Shown: in pieces, positions 49,470 to 62,503 of the stretch
Position numbering within the stretch: position 1 is the stretch's first letter
Layout: every line of letters starts with the position of its first letter
Assembly: GCA_947396885.1 (NCBI GenBank)
Contig: OX377206.1
Location: forward strand, 46,297,631 to 46,361,630
Source of the DNA: Heligmosomoides polygyrus polygyrus
Taxonomy: Eukaryota; Nematoda; Chromadorea; Rhabditida; Heligmosomidae
Direction of reading: 5' to 3'
DNA length: 64,000 nucleotides
Position numbers and translations under genes: made by a program
Notes under the pieces: model-generated
What the model was told of the DNA's origin: nothing
The model's database searches: none
Seen by the model: only the letters and a program-made list of their open reading frames with translations

Positions 49470-51560
49470 ACGCACGTTGAACGACGTCCAGTGTTCGCCT
49501 TTTGAATCTCTACCCACGTTGGGCGACGTCTGCGGCACTTCTTCTGAATCTGAGGTAGTTGAACGACGTCTAGCCCCCCCCCTAGTCATTACATAATTTG
49601 GACGACGTCTGGGGCACGCCTTCTGAATGCTGACGCACGTTGAACGACGTCCAGTGTTCGCCTTTTGAATCTCTACCCACGTTGGGCGACGTCTGCGGCA
49701 CTTCTTCTGAACCCTGACGTACGTTGAACGACGTCTTGCTCCCCCCCAATCATTATGTAAGTTGGACGACGTCTAGGGTACGCCTTCTAAATCCCTATGC
49801 ACCTTGGACGACGTCTAGGGTACGCCTTCTGAATCCCTATGCACCTTGGACGACGTCTAGGGCACGCATTCAAAATCCCCGACTCACGAAGGACGACGTC
49901 TAGGGTAGCCTTCTGAATGCTGACGCACGTTGAACGACGTCCAGTGTTCGCCTTTTGAATCTCTACCCACGTTGGGCGACGTCTGCGGCATTTCTTCTGA
50001 ACCCTGACGTACGTTGAACGACGTCTAGCCCCCCCCCCACCTAATCATTACGTAGGTGGGACGACGTCTAGGGTACGCCTTCTGAATCCCTATGCACCTT
50101 GGACGACGTCTAGGGCACGCCTTCTGAATCCCTATGCACCTTGGACGACGTCTAGGGCACGCATTCAAAATCCCCGACTCACGAAGGACGACGTCTAGGG
50201 TAGCCTTCTGAATGCTGACGCACGTTGAACGACGTCCAATGTTCGCCTTTTGAATCTCTACCCGCGTTGGGCGAAGTCTGCGGCACTTCTTCTGAACCCT
50301 GACGTACGTTGAACGACGTCTGCCCCCCCCCCCTAATCATTACGTAAGTTGGGCGACGTCTAGGGCACGCCTTCTGAATGCTGACGCACGTTGAACGACG
50401 TCCAGTGTTTGCCTTTTGAATCTCTACCCACGTTGGGCGACGTCTGCGGCATTTCTTCTGAACCCTGACGTACGTTGAACGACGTTTAGCGCCCCCCCCC
50501 CACCTAATCATTACGTAGGTGGGACGACGTCTAGGGTACGCCTTCTAAATCCCTATGCACCTTGGACGACGTCTAGGGCACGCATTCAAAATCTCCGACT
50601 CACGAAGGTCGACGTCTAGGGTAGCCTTCTGAATGCTGACGCACGTTGAACGACGTCCAGTGTTCGCCTTTTGAATCTCTACCCACGCTGGGCGACGTCT
50701 GCGGCACTTCTTCTGAACCCTGATGTACGTTGAACGACGTCTAGCTCCCCCTCCTAATTATTACATAAGCTGGACGACATCTAGGGCACGCCTTCTGAAT
50801 GCTGACGCACGTTGAACGACGTCCAGTGTTCGCCTTTTGAATCTCTACCCACGTTGGGCGACGTCTGCGGCACTTCTTCTGAACCTGAGGTAGTTGAACG
50901 ACGTCTAGCCCCCCCCCCCCTAATCATTACGTAAGTTGGACGACGTCTAGGGCACGCCTTCTGAATCCCTATGCACCTTGGACGACGTCTAGGGCACGCA
51001 TTCAAAATCTCCGACTCACGAAGGACGACGTCTGCGGCACTTCTTCTGAACCCTGACGTACGTTGAACGACGTCTAGCTCCCCCCCCCCCCTAATCATTA
51101 CGTAAGTTGGACGACGTCTAGGGCACGCCTTCTGAATCCCTATGCACCTTGGACGACGTCTAGGGCACGCATTCAAAATCCCCGACTCACGAAGGACGAC
51201 GTCTAGGGTAGCCTTCTGAATGCTGACGCACGTTGAACGACGTCCAGTGTTCGCCTTTTGAATCTCTACCCACGTTGGGCGACGTCTGCGGCACTTCTTC
51301 TGAACCTGAGGTAGTTGAACGACGTCTAGCCCCCCCCCCCTAATCATTACGTAAGTTGGACGACGTCTAGGGCACGCCTTCTGAATCCCTATGCACCTTG
51401 GACGACGTCTAGGGCACGCATTCAAAATCTCCGACTCACGAAGGACGACGTCTGCGGCACTTCTTCTGAACCCTGACGTACGTTGAACGACGTCTAGCTC
51501 CCCCCCCCCCTAATCATGACGTAAGTTGGACGACGTCTAGGGCACGCCTTCTGAATGCTG
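49470..51560. repeat. Class D mosaic, related to 39.8-43.5 kb
   Basis: Contains, in the same order as at 39.8-43.5 kb, GTCTTGCTCCC, ATTATGTAAG (near 49753), GCGTTGGGCGAAGTC (near 50265), GTTTAGCG (near 50483), AAGCTGGACGACATC (near 50768) and long pure C tracts. Confidence 0.85.
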
Positions 51561-52393
51561 ACGCACGTTGAACGACGTCCAGTGTTCGCCTTTTGAATCT
51601 CTACCCACGTTGGGCGACGTCTAGGGCACGCATTCAAAATCCCCGACTCACGAAGGACGACGTCTAGGGCACGCCTTCTGAATGCTGACGCACGTTGAAC
51701 GACGTCCAGTGTTCGCCTTTTGAATCTCTACCCACGTTGGGCGACGTCTGCGGCATTTCTTCTGAACCGTGACATACGTTGAACGACGTCTAGCCCCCTC
51801 ACCTAATCATTACGTAGGTGGGACGACGTCCAGGGTACGTCTTCTGAATGCTGACGCACGTTGAACGACGTCCAGGGTTCGCCTTTTGAATGCTGACGCA
51901 CGTTGAACGACGTCCAGTGTTCGCCTTTTGAATCTCTGCCCACGTTGGGCGACGTCTGCGGCATTTCTTCTGAATCTGAGGTAGTTGAACGACGTCTAGC
52001 CCCCCCCCCTAGTCATTTCATAATTTGGACGACGTCTAGGGCACGCCTTCTGAATCCCTATGCACCTTGGACGACGTCTAGGGCACGCATTCAAAATCCC
52101 CGACTCACGAAGGACGACGTCTAGGGTAGCCTTCTGAATGCTCACGCACGTTGAACGACGTCCAGTGTTCGCATTTTGAATCTCTACCCACGCTGGGCGA
52201 CGTCTGCGGCATTTCTTCTGAACCGTGACATACGTTGAACGACGTCTAGCTCCCCCTCCTAATTATTGCATAAGTTGGACGACGTCTAGGGCACGCCTTC
52301 TGAATCCCTATGCACCTTGGACGACGTCTAGGGCACGCATTCAAAATCCCCGACTCACGAAGGACGACGTCTAGGGTAGCCTTCTGAATGCTC
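51561..52393. repeat. Class C segment with a truncated opening unit
   Basis: It opens with M1 followed by an M2/M5 chimeric monomer, then M6, a hairpin-class module of the CTCACC type, the extra CCAGGGTTCG monomer, the TAGTCATTTC six-monomer module (51903) and a TTATTGCAT six-monomer unit. Confidence 0.83.
51602..51640. repeat. M2/M5 chimeric monomer, three monomers deleted
   Basis: TACCCACGTTGGGCGACGTC, the left half of M2, is joined to TAGGGCACGCATTC, the right half of M5. The join lies at the GACGTC core (51616-51621). Compared with a full unit, the remainder of M2, all of M3 and M4 and the start of M5 are missing, about 124 bp. Confidence 0.9.
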
Positions 52394-54265
52394 ACGCACG
52401 TTGAACGACGTCCAGTGTTCGCCTTTTGAATCTCTACCCACGTTGGGCGACGTCTGCGGCACTTCTTCTGAATCTGAGGTAGTTGAACGACGTCTAGCCC
52501 CCCCCCCTAGTCATTACATAATTTGGACGACGTCTGGGGCACGCCTTCTGAATGCTGACGCACGTTGAACGACGTCCAGTGTTCGCCTTTTGAATCTCTA
52601 CCCACGTTGGGCGACGTCTGCGGCACTTCTTCTGAACCCTGACGTACGTTGAACGACGTCTTGCTCCCCCCCAATCATTACGTAAGTTGGACGACGTCTA
52701 GGGTACGCCTTCTAAATCCCTATGCACCTTGGACGACGTCTAGGGTACGCCTTCTGAATCCCTATGCACCTTGGACGACGTCTAGGGCACGCATTCAAAA
52801 TCCCCGACTCACGAAGGACGACGTCTAGGGTAGCCTTCTGAATGCTCACGCACGTTGAACGACGTCCAGTGTTCGCCTTTTGAATCTCTACCCACGTTGG
52901 GCGACGTCTGCGGCACTTCTTCTGAATCTGAGGTAGTTGAACGACGTCTAGCCCCCCCCCCTAGTCATTACATAATTTGGACGACGTCTGGGGCACGCCT
53001 TCTGAATGCTGACGCACGTTGAACGACGTCCAGTGTTCGCCTTTTGAATCTCTACCCACGTTGGGCGACGTCTGCGGCACTTCTTCTGAACCCTGACGTA
53101 CGTTGAACGACGTCTAGCCCCCCCCCCCCACCTAATCATTACGTAGGTGGGACGACGTCTAGGGTACGCCTTCTGAATCCCTATGCACCTTGGACGACGT
53201 CTAGGGCACGCCTTCTGAATCCCTATGCACCTTGGACGACGTCTAGGGCACGCATTCAAAATCCCCGACTCACGAAGGACGACGTCTAGGGTAGCCTTCT
53301 GAATGCTGACGCACGTTGAACGACGTCCAATGTTCGCCTTTTGAATCTCTACCCGCGTTGGGCGAAGTCTGCGGCACTTCTTCTGAATCTGAGGTAGTTG
53401 AACGACGTCTAGCCCCCCCCCCTAGTCATTACATAATTTGGACGACGTCTGGGGCACGCCTTCTGAATGCTGACGCACGTTGAACGACGTCCAGTGTTCG
53501 CCTTTTGAATCTCTACCCACGTTGGGCGACGTCTGCGGCACTTCTTCTGAACCCTGACGTACGTTGAACGACGTCTTGCTCCCCCCCCCCCCAATCATTA
53601 CGTAAGTTGGACGACGTCTAGGGTACGCCTTCTAAATCCCTATGCACCTTGGACGACGTCTAGGGTACGCCTTCTGAATCCCTATGCACCTTGGACGACG
53701 TCTAGGGCACGCATTCAAAATCCCCGACTCACGAAGGACGACGTCTAGGGTAGCCTTCTGAATGCTCACGCACGTTGAACGACGTCCAGTGTTCGCCTTT
53801 TGAATCTCTACCCACGCTGGGCGACGTCTGCGGCATTTCTTCTGAACCGTGACATACGTTGAACGACGTCTAGCTCCCCCTCCTAATTATTGCATAAGTT
53901 GGACGACGTCTAGGGCACGCCTTCTGAATCCCTATGCACCTTGGACGACGTCTAGGGCACGCATTCAAAATCTCCGACTCACGAAGGACGACGTCTAGGG
54001 TAGCCTTCTGAATGCTCACGCACGTTGAACGACGTCCAGTGTTCGCCTTTTGAATCTCTACCCACGCTGGGCGACGTCTGCGGCATTTCTTCTGAACCGT
54101 GACATACGTTGAACGACGTCTAGCCCCCCCCTAGTCATTTCATAATTTGGACGACGTCTAGGGCACGCCTTCTGAATCCCTATGCACCTTGGACGACGTC
54201 TAGGGCACGCATTCAAAATCCCCGACTCACGAAGGACGACGTCTAGGGTAGCCTTCTGAATGCTC
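52394..54265. repeat. Class D/C mosaic
   Basis: Two class D blocks (GTCTTGCTCCC near 52660 and 53575, GCGTTGGGCGAAGTC near 53354) are followed by TTATTGCAT and TAGTCATTTC six-monomer units. The unit near 54100 combines an M2 of the 250-bp class with an M3/M4 of the 870-bp class, so it looks recombinant. Confidence 0.8.
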
Positions 54266-56804
54266 ACGCACGTTGAACGACGTCCAGTGTTCGCCTTTTG
54301 AATCTCTACCCACGCTGGGCGACGTCTGCGGCACTTCTTCTGAACCCTGACGTACGTTGAACGACGTCTAGCTCCCCCCTAATCATTACGTAAGTTGGAC
54401 GACGTCTAGGGCACGCCTTCTGAATGCTGACGCACGTTGAACGACGTCCAGGGTTCGCCTTTTGAATGCTGACGCACGTTGAACGACGTCCAGTGTTCGC
54501 CTTTTGAATCTCTGCCCACGTTGGGCGACGTCTGCGGCATTTCTTCTGAATCTGAGGTAGTTGAACGACGTCTAGCCCCCCCCCCCTAGTCATTTCATAA
54601 TTTGGACGACGTCTAGGGCACGCCTTCTGAATCCCTATGCACCTTGGACGACGTCTAGGGCACGCATTCAAAATCCCCGACTCACGAAGGACGACGTCTA
54701 GGGTAGCCTTCTGAATGCTCACGCACGTTGAACGACGTCCAGTGTTCGCCTTTTGAATCTCTACCCACGTTGGGCGACGTCTGCGGCACTTCTTCTGAAT
54801 CTGAGGTAGTTGAACGACGTCTAGCCCCCCCCCCCTAGTCATTACATAATTTGGACGACGTCTGGGGCACGCCTTCTGAATGCTGACGCACGTTGAACGA
54901 CGTCCAGTGTTCGCCTTTTGAATCTCTACCCACGTTGGGCGACGTCTGCGGCACTTCTTCTGAACCCTGACGTACGTTGAACGACGTCTTGCTCCCCCCC
55001 CCCAATCATAACGTAAGTTGGACGACGTCTAGGGTACGCCTTCTAAATCCCTATGCACCTTGGACGACGTCTAGGGTACGCCTTCTGAATCCCTATGCAC
55101 CTTGGACGACGTCTAGGGCACGCATTCAAAATCCCCGACTCACGAAGGACGACGTCTAGGGTAGCCTTCTGAATGCTGACGCACGTTGAACGACGTCCAG
55201 TGTTCGCCTTTTGAATCTCTACCCGCGTTGGGCGAAGTCTGCGGCACTTCTTCTGAATCTGAGGTAGTTGAACGACGTCTAGCCCCCCCCCCCTAGTCAT
55301 TACATAATTTGGACGACGTCTGGGGCACGCCTTCTGAATGCTGACGCACGTTGAACGACGTCCAGTGTTCGCCTTTTGAATCTCTACCCACGTTGGGCGA
55401 CGTCTGCGGCACTTCTTCTGAACCCTGACGTACGTTGAACGACGTCTAGCCCCCCCCCCCCCACCTAATCATTACGTAGGTGGGACGACGTCTAGGGTAC
55501 GCCTTCTGAATCCCTATGCACCTTGGACGACGTCTAGGGCACGCCTTCTGAATCCCTATGCACCTTGGACGACGTCTAGGGCACGCATTCAAAATCCCCG
55601 ACTCACGAAGGACGACGTCTAGGGTAGCCTTCTGAATGCTGACGCACGTTGAACGACGTCCAATGTTCGCCTTTTGAATCTCTACCCGCGTTGGGCGAAG
55701 TCTGCGGCACTTCTTCTGAATCTGAGGTAGTTGAACGACGTCTAGCCCCCCCCCCCCTAGTCATTACATAATTTGGACGACGTCTGGGGCACGCCTTCTG
55801 AATGCTGACGCACGTTGAACGACGTCCAGTGTTCGCCTTTTGAATCTCTACCCACGTTGGGCGACGTCTGCGGCACTTCTTCTGAACCCTGACGTACGTT
55901 GAACGACGTCTTGCTCCCCCCCCCCAATCATTACGTAAGTTGGACGACGTCTAGGGTACGCCTTCTAAATCCCTATGCACCTTGGACGACGTCTAGGGTA
56001 CGCCTTCTGAATCCCTATGCACCTTGGACGACGTCTAGGGCACGCATTCAAAATCCCCGACTCACGAAGGACGACGTCTAGGGTAGCCTTCTGAATGCTC
56101 ACGCACGTTGAACGACGTCCAGTGTTCGCCTTTTGAATCTCTACCCACGCTGGGCGACGTCTGCGGCATTTCTTCTGAACCGTGACATACGTTGAACGAC
56201 GTCTAGCTCCCCCTCCTAATTATTGCATAAGTTGGACGACGTCTAGGGCACGCCTTCTGAATCCCTATGCACCTTGGACGACGTCTAGGGCACGCATTCA
56301 AAATCTCCGACTCACGAAGGACGACGTCTAGGGTAGCCTTCTAAATGCTGACGCACGTTGAACGACGTCCAGTGTTCGCCTTTTGAATCTCTACCCACGC
56401 TGGGCGACGTCTGCGGCACTTCTTCTGAACCCTGACGTACGTTGAACGACGTCTAGCTCCCCCCTAATCATTACGTAAGTTGGACGACGTCTAGGGCACG
56501 CCTTCTGAATGCTGACGCACGTTGAACGACGTCCAGGGTTCGCCTTTTGAATGCTGACGCACGTTGAACGACGTCCAGTGTTCGCCTTTTGAATCTCTGC
56601 CCACGTTGAGCGACGTCTGCGGCATTTCTTCTGAATCTGAGGTAGTTGAACGACGTCTAGCCCCCCCCCCTAGTCATTTCATAATTTGGACGACGTCTAG
56701 GGCACGCCTTCTGAATCCCTATGCACCTTGGACGACGTCTAGGGCACGCATTCAAAATCCCCGACTCACGAAGGACGACGTCTAGGGTAGCCTTCTGAAT
56801 GCTC
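54266..56804. repeat. 2.54-kb tandem super-repeat, copy 1
   Basis: Contains a four-monomer six-C module, the 870-type unit, two class D blocks with GTCTTGCTCCC, a hairpin at 55460, the GCGTTGGGCGAAGTC M2 near 55220 and 55683, and a second 870-type unit at 56564. AATCATAACGTAAG is near 55004. The next copy follows at 2539 bp. Confidence 0.88.
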
Positions 56805-59344
56805 ACGCACGTTGAACGACGTCCAGTGTTCGCCTTTTGAATCTCTACCCACGCTGGGCGACGTCTGCGGCACTTCTTCTGAACCCTGACGTACGTTGAA
56901 CGACGTCTAGCTCCCCCCTAATCATTACGTAAGTTGGACGACGTCTAGGGCACGCCTTCTGAATGCTGACGCACGTTGAACGACGTCCAGGGTTCGCCTT
57001 TTGAATGCTGACGCACGTTGAACGACGTCCAGTGTTCGCCTTTTGAATCTCTGCCCACGTTGGGCGACGTCTGCGGCATTTCTTCTGAATCTGAGGTAGT
57101 TGAACGACGTCTAGCCCCCCCCCCCTAGTCATTTCATAATTTGGACGACGTCTAGGGCACGCCTTCTGAATCCCTATGCACCTTGGACGACGTCTAGGGC
57201 ACGCATTCAAAATCCCCGACTCACGAAGGACGACGTCTAGGGTAGCCTTCTGAATGCTCACGCACGTTGAACGACGTCCAGTGTTCGCCTTTTGAATCTC
57301 TACCCACGTTGGGCGACGTCTGCGGCACTTCTTCTGAATCTGAGGTAGTTGAACGACGTCTAGCCCCCCCCCCCTAGTCATTACATAATTTGGACGACGT
57401 CTGGGGCACGCCTTCTGAATGCTGACGCACGTTGAACGACGTCCAGTGTTCGCCTTTTGAATCTCTACCCACGTTGGGCGACGTCTGCGGCACTTCTTCT
57501 GAACCCTGACGTACGTTGAACGACGTCTTGCTCCCCCCCCCCAATCATAACGTAAGTTGGACGACGTCTAGGGTACGCCTTCTAAATCCCTATGCACCTT
57601 GGACGACGTCTAGGGTACGCCTTCTGAATCCCTATGCACCTTGGACGACGTCTAGGGCACGCATTCAAAATCCCCGACTCACGAAGGACGACGTCTAGGG
57701 TAGCCTTCTGAATGCTGACGCACGTTGAACGACGTCCAGTGTTCGCCTTTTGAATCTCTACCCGCGTTGGGCGAAGTCTGCGGCACTTCTTCTGAATCTG
57801 AGGTAGTTGAACGACGTCTAGCCCCCCCCCCCCTAGTCATTACATAATTTGGACGACGTCTGGGGCACGCCTTCTGAATGCTGACGCACGTTGAACGACG
57901 TCCAGTGTTCGCCTTTTGAATCTCTACCCACGTTGGGCGACGTCTGCGGCACTTCTTCTGAACCCTGACGTACGTTGAACGACGTCTAGCCCCCCCCCCC
58001 ACCTAATCATTACGTAGGTGGGACGACGTCTAGGGTACGCCTTCTGAATCCCTATGCACCTTGGACGACGTCTAGGGCACGCCTTCTGAATCCCTATGCA
58101 CCTTGGACGACGTCTAGGGCACGCATTCAAAATCCCCGACTCACGAAGGACGACGTCTAGGGTAGCCTTCTGAATGCTGACGCACGTTGAACGACGTCCA
58201 ATGTTCGCCTTTTGAATCTCTACCCGCGTTGGGCGAAGTCTGCGGCACTTCTTCTGAATCTGAGGTAGTTGAACGACGTCTAGCCCCCCCCCCCCTAGTC
58301 ATTACATAATTTGGACGACGTCTGGGGCACGCCTTCTGAATGCTGACGCACGTTGAACGACGTCCAGTGTTCGCCTTTTGAATCTCTACCCACGTTGGGC
58401 GACGTCTGCGGCACTTCTTCTGAACCCTGACGTACGTTGAACGACGTCTTGCTCCCCCCCCCCAATCATTACGTAAGTTGGACGACGTCTAGGGTACGCC
58501 TTCTAAATCCCTATGCACCTTGGACGACGTCTAGGGTACGCCTTCTGAATCCCTATGCACCTTGGACGACGTCTAGGGCACGCATTCAAAATCCCCGACT
58601 CACGAAGGACGACGTCTAGGGTAGCCTTCTGAATGCTCACGCACGTTGAACGACGTCCAGTGTTCGCCTTTTGAATCTCTACCCACGCTGGGCGACGTCT
58701 GCGGCATTTCTTCTGAACCGTGACATACGTTGAACGACGTCTAGCTCCCCCTCCTAATTATTGCATAAGTTGGACGACGTCTAGGGCACGCCTTCTGAAT
58801 CCCTATGCACCTTGGACGACGTCTAGGGCACGCATTCAAAATCTCCGACTCACGAAGGACGACGTCTAGGGTAGCCTTCTGAATGCTCACGCACGTTGAA
58901 CGACGTCCAGTGTTCGCCTTTTGAATCTCTACCCACGCTGGGCGACGTCTGCGGCACTTCTTCTGAACCCTGACGTACGTTGAACGACGTCTAGCTCCCC
59001 CCTAATCATTACGTAAGTTGGACGACGTCTAGGGCACGCCTTCTGAATGCTGACGCACGTTGAACGACGTCCAGGGTTCGCCTTTTGAATGCTGACGCAC
59101 GTTGAACGACGTCCAGTGTTCGCCTTTTGAATCTCTGCCCACGTTGGGCGACGTCTGCGGCATTTCTTCTGAATCTGAGGTAGTTGAACGACGTCTAGCC
59201 CCCCCCCCCCTAGTCATTTCATAATTTGGACGACGTCTAGGGCACGCCTTCTGAATCCCTATGCACCTTGGACGACGTCTAGGGCACGCATTCAAAATCC
59301 CCGACTCACGAAGGACGACGTCTAGGGTAGCCTTCTGAATGCTC
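56805..59344. repeat. 2.54-kb tandem super-repeat, copy 2
   Basis: Same module order as the preceding copy, with AATCATAACGTAAG near 57543 and a hairpin at 57998 (2538 bp after its partner). One difference is at the unit beginning 58889, which follows GAATGCTC here but AAATGCTG in copy 1. GTTGAGCGACG (56605 in copy 1) is GTTGGGCGACG here. Confidence 0.88.
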
Positions 59345-60921
59345 ACGCACGTTGAACGACGTCCAGTGTTCGCCTTTTGAATCTCTACCCACGTTGGGCG
59401 ACGTCTGCGGCACTTCTTCTGAATCTGAGGTAGTTGAACGACGTCTAGCCCCCCCCCCCTAGTCATTACATAATTTGGACGACGTCTGGGGCACGCCTTC
59501 TGAATGCTGACGCACGTTGAACGACGTCCAGTGTTCGCCTTTTGAATCTCTACCCACGTTGGGCGACGTCTGCGGCACTTCTTCTGAACCCTGACGTACG
59601 TTGAACGACGTCTTGCTCCCCCCCCCAATCATTACGTAAGTTGGACGACGTCTAGGGTACGCCTTCTAAATCCCTATGCACCTTGGACGACGTCTAGGGC
59701 ACGCATTCAAAATCCCCGACTCACGAAGGACGACGTCTAGGGTAGCCTTCTGAATGCTGACGCACGTTGAACGACGTCCAGTGTTCGCCTTTTGAATCTC
59801 TACCCACGTTGGGCGACGTCTGCGGCATTTCTTCTGAACCGTGACATACGATGAACGACGTCTAGCCCCCCCCCACCTAATCATTACGTAGGTGGGACGA
59901 CGTCCAGGGTACGTCTTCTGAATGCTGACGCACGTTGAACGACGTCCAGGGTTCGCCTTTTGAATGCTGACGCACGTTGAACGACGTCCAGTGTTCGCCT
60001 TTTGAATCTCTGCCCACGTTGGGCGACGTCTGCGGCATTTCTTCTGAATCTGAGGTAGTTGAACGACGTCTAGCCCCCCCCTAGTCATTTCATAATTTGG
60101 ACGACGTCTAGGGCACGCCTTCTGAATCCCTATGCACCTTGGACGACGTCTAGGGCACGCATTCAAAATCCCCGACTCACGAAGGACGACGTCTAGGGTA
60201 GCCTTCTGAATGCTCACGCACGTTGAACGACGTCCAGTGTTCGCCTTTTGAATCTCTACCCACGCTGGGCGACGTCTGCGGCATTTCTTCTGAACCGTGA
60301 CATACGTTGAACGACGTCTAGCTCCCCCTCCTAATTATTGCATAAGTTGGACGACGTCTAGGGCACGCCTTCTGAATCCCTATGCACCTTGGACGACGTC
60401 TAGGGCACGCATTCAAAATCCCCGACTCACGAAGGACGACGTCTAGGGTAGCCTTCTAAATGCTGACGCACGTTGAACGACGTCCAGTGTTCGCCTTTTG
60501 AATCTCTACCCACGCTGGGCGACGTCTGCGGCACTTCTTCTGAACCCTGACGTACGTTGAACGACGTCTAGCTCCCCCCTAATCATTACGTAAGTTGGAC
60601 GACGTCTAGGGCACGCCTTCTGAATGCTGACGCACGTTGAACGACGTCCAGGGTTCGCCTTTTGAATGCTGACGCACGTTGAACGACGTCCAGTGTTCGC
60701 CTTTTGAATCTCTGCCCACGTTGGGCGACGTCTGCGGCATTTCTTCTGAATCTGAGGTAGTTGAACGACGTCTAGCCCCCCCCCCCCTAGTCATTTCATA
60801 ATTTGGACGACGTCTAGGGCACGCCTTCTGAATCCCTATGCACCTTGGACGACGTCTAGGGCACGCATTCAAAATCCCCGACTCACGAAGGACGACGTCT
60901 AGGGTAGCCTTCTGAATGCTC
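59345..60921. repeat. 1.58-kb tandem super-repeat, copy 1 (1577 bp)
   Basis: Begins with the TAGTCATTACATAATTTGG module, followed by GTCTTGCTCCC, a 250-type stretch, the private ACATACGATGAACGACG M3 (59850), a hairpin at 59872, 870-type units and a six-C module. Confidence 0.88.
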
Positions 60922-62503
60922 ACGCACGTTGAACGACGTCCAGTGTTCGCCTTTTGAATCTCTACCCACGTTGGGCGACGTCTGCGGCACTTCTTCTGAA
61001 TCTGAGGTAGTTGAACGACGTCTAGCCCCCCCCCCCCCCTAGTCATTACATAATTTGGACGACGTCTGGGGCACGCCTTCTGAATGCTGACGCACGTTGA
61101 ACGACGTCCAGTGTTCGCCTTTTGAATCTCTACCCACGTTGGGCGACGTCTGCGGCACTTCTTCTGAACCCTGACGTACGTTGAACGACGTCTTGCTCCC
61201 CCCCCCCAATCATTACGTAAGTTGGACGACGTCTAGGGTACGCCTTCTAAATCCCTATGCACCTTGGACGACGTCTAGGGCACGCATTCAAAATCCCCGA
61301 CTCACGAAGGACGACGTCTAGGGTAGCCTTCTGAATGCTGACGCACGTTGAACGACGTCCAGTGTTCGCCTTTTGAATCTCTACCCACGTTGGGCGACGT
61401 CTGCGGCATTTCTTCTGAACCGTGACATACGATGAACGACGTCTAGCCCCCCCCCCCCACCTAATCATTACGTAGGTGGGACGACGTCCAGGGTACGTCT
61501 TCTGAATGCTGACGCACGTTGAACGACGTCCAGGGTTCGCCTTTTGAATGCTGACGCACGTTGAACGACGTCCAGTGTTCGCCTTTTGAATCTCTGCCCA
61601 CGTTGGGCGACGTCTGCGGCATTTCTTCTGAATCTGAGGTAGTTGAACGACGTCTAGCCCCCCCCTAGTCATTTCATAATTTGGACGACGTCTAGGGCAC
61701 GCCTTCTGAATCCCTATGCACCTTGGACGACGTCTAGGGCACGCATTCAAAATCCCCGACTCACGAAGGACGACGTCTAGGGTAGCCTTCTGAATGCTCA
61801 CGCACGTTGAACGACGTCCAGTGTTCGCCTTTTGAATCTCTACCCACGCTGGGCGACGTCTGCGGCATTTCTTCTGAACCGTGACATACGTTGAACGACG
61901 TCTAGCTCCCCCTCCTAATTATTGCATAAGTTGGACGACGTCTAGGGCACGCCTTCTGAATCCCTATGCACCTTGGACGACGTCTAGGGCACGCATTCAA
62001 AATCCCCGACTCACGAAGGACGACGTCTAGGGTAGCCTTCTAAATGCTGACGCACGTTGAACGACGTCCAGTGTTCGCCTTTTGAATCTCTACCCACGCT
62101 GGGCGACGTCTGCGGCACTTCTTCTGAACCCTGACGTACGTTGAACGACGTCTAGCTCCCCCCTAATCATTACGTAAGTTGGACGACGTCTAGGGCACGC
62201 CTTCTGAATGCTGACGCACGTTGAACGACGTCCAGGGTTCGCCTTTTGAATGCTGACGCACGTTGAACGACGTCCAGTGTTCGCCTTTTGAATCTCTGCC
62301 CACGTTGGGCGACGTCTGCGGCATTTCTTCTGAATCTGAGGTAGTTGAACGACGTCTAGCCCCCCCCCCTAGTCATTTCATAATTTGGACGACGTCTAGG
62401 GCACGCCTTCTGAATCCCTATGCACCTTGGACGACGTCTAGGGCACGCATTCAAAATCCCCGACTCACGAAGGACGACGTCTAGGGTAGCCTTCTGAATG
62501 CTC
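60922..62503. repeat. 1.58-kb tandem super-repeat, copy 2 (1582 bp)
   Basis: Same order as the preceding copy. ACATACGATGAAC recurs at 61431 and the hairpin at 61456. C tracts are longer in several places, including a 14-C run at 61026-61039, which accounts for most of the length difference. Confidence 0.88.
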
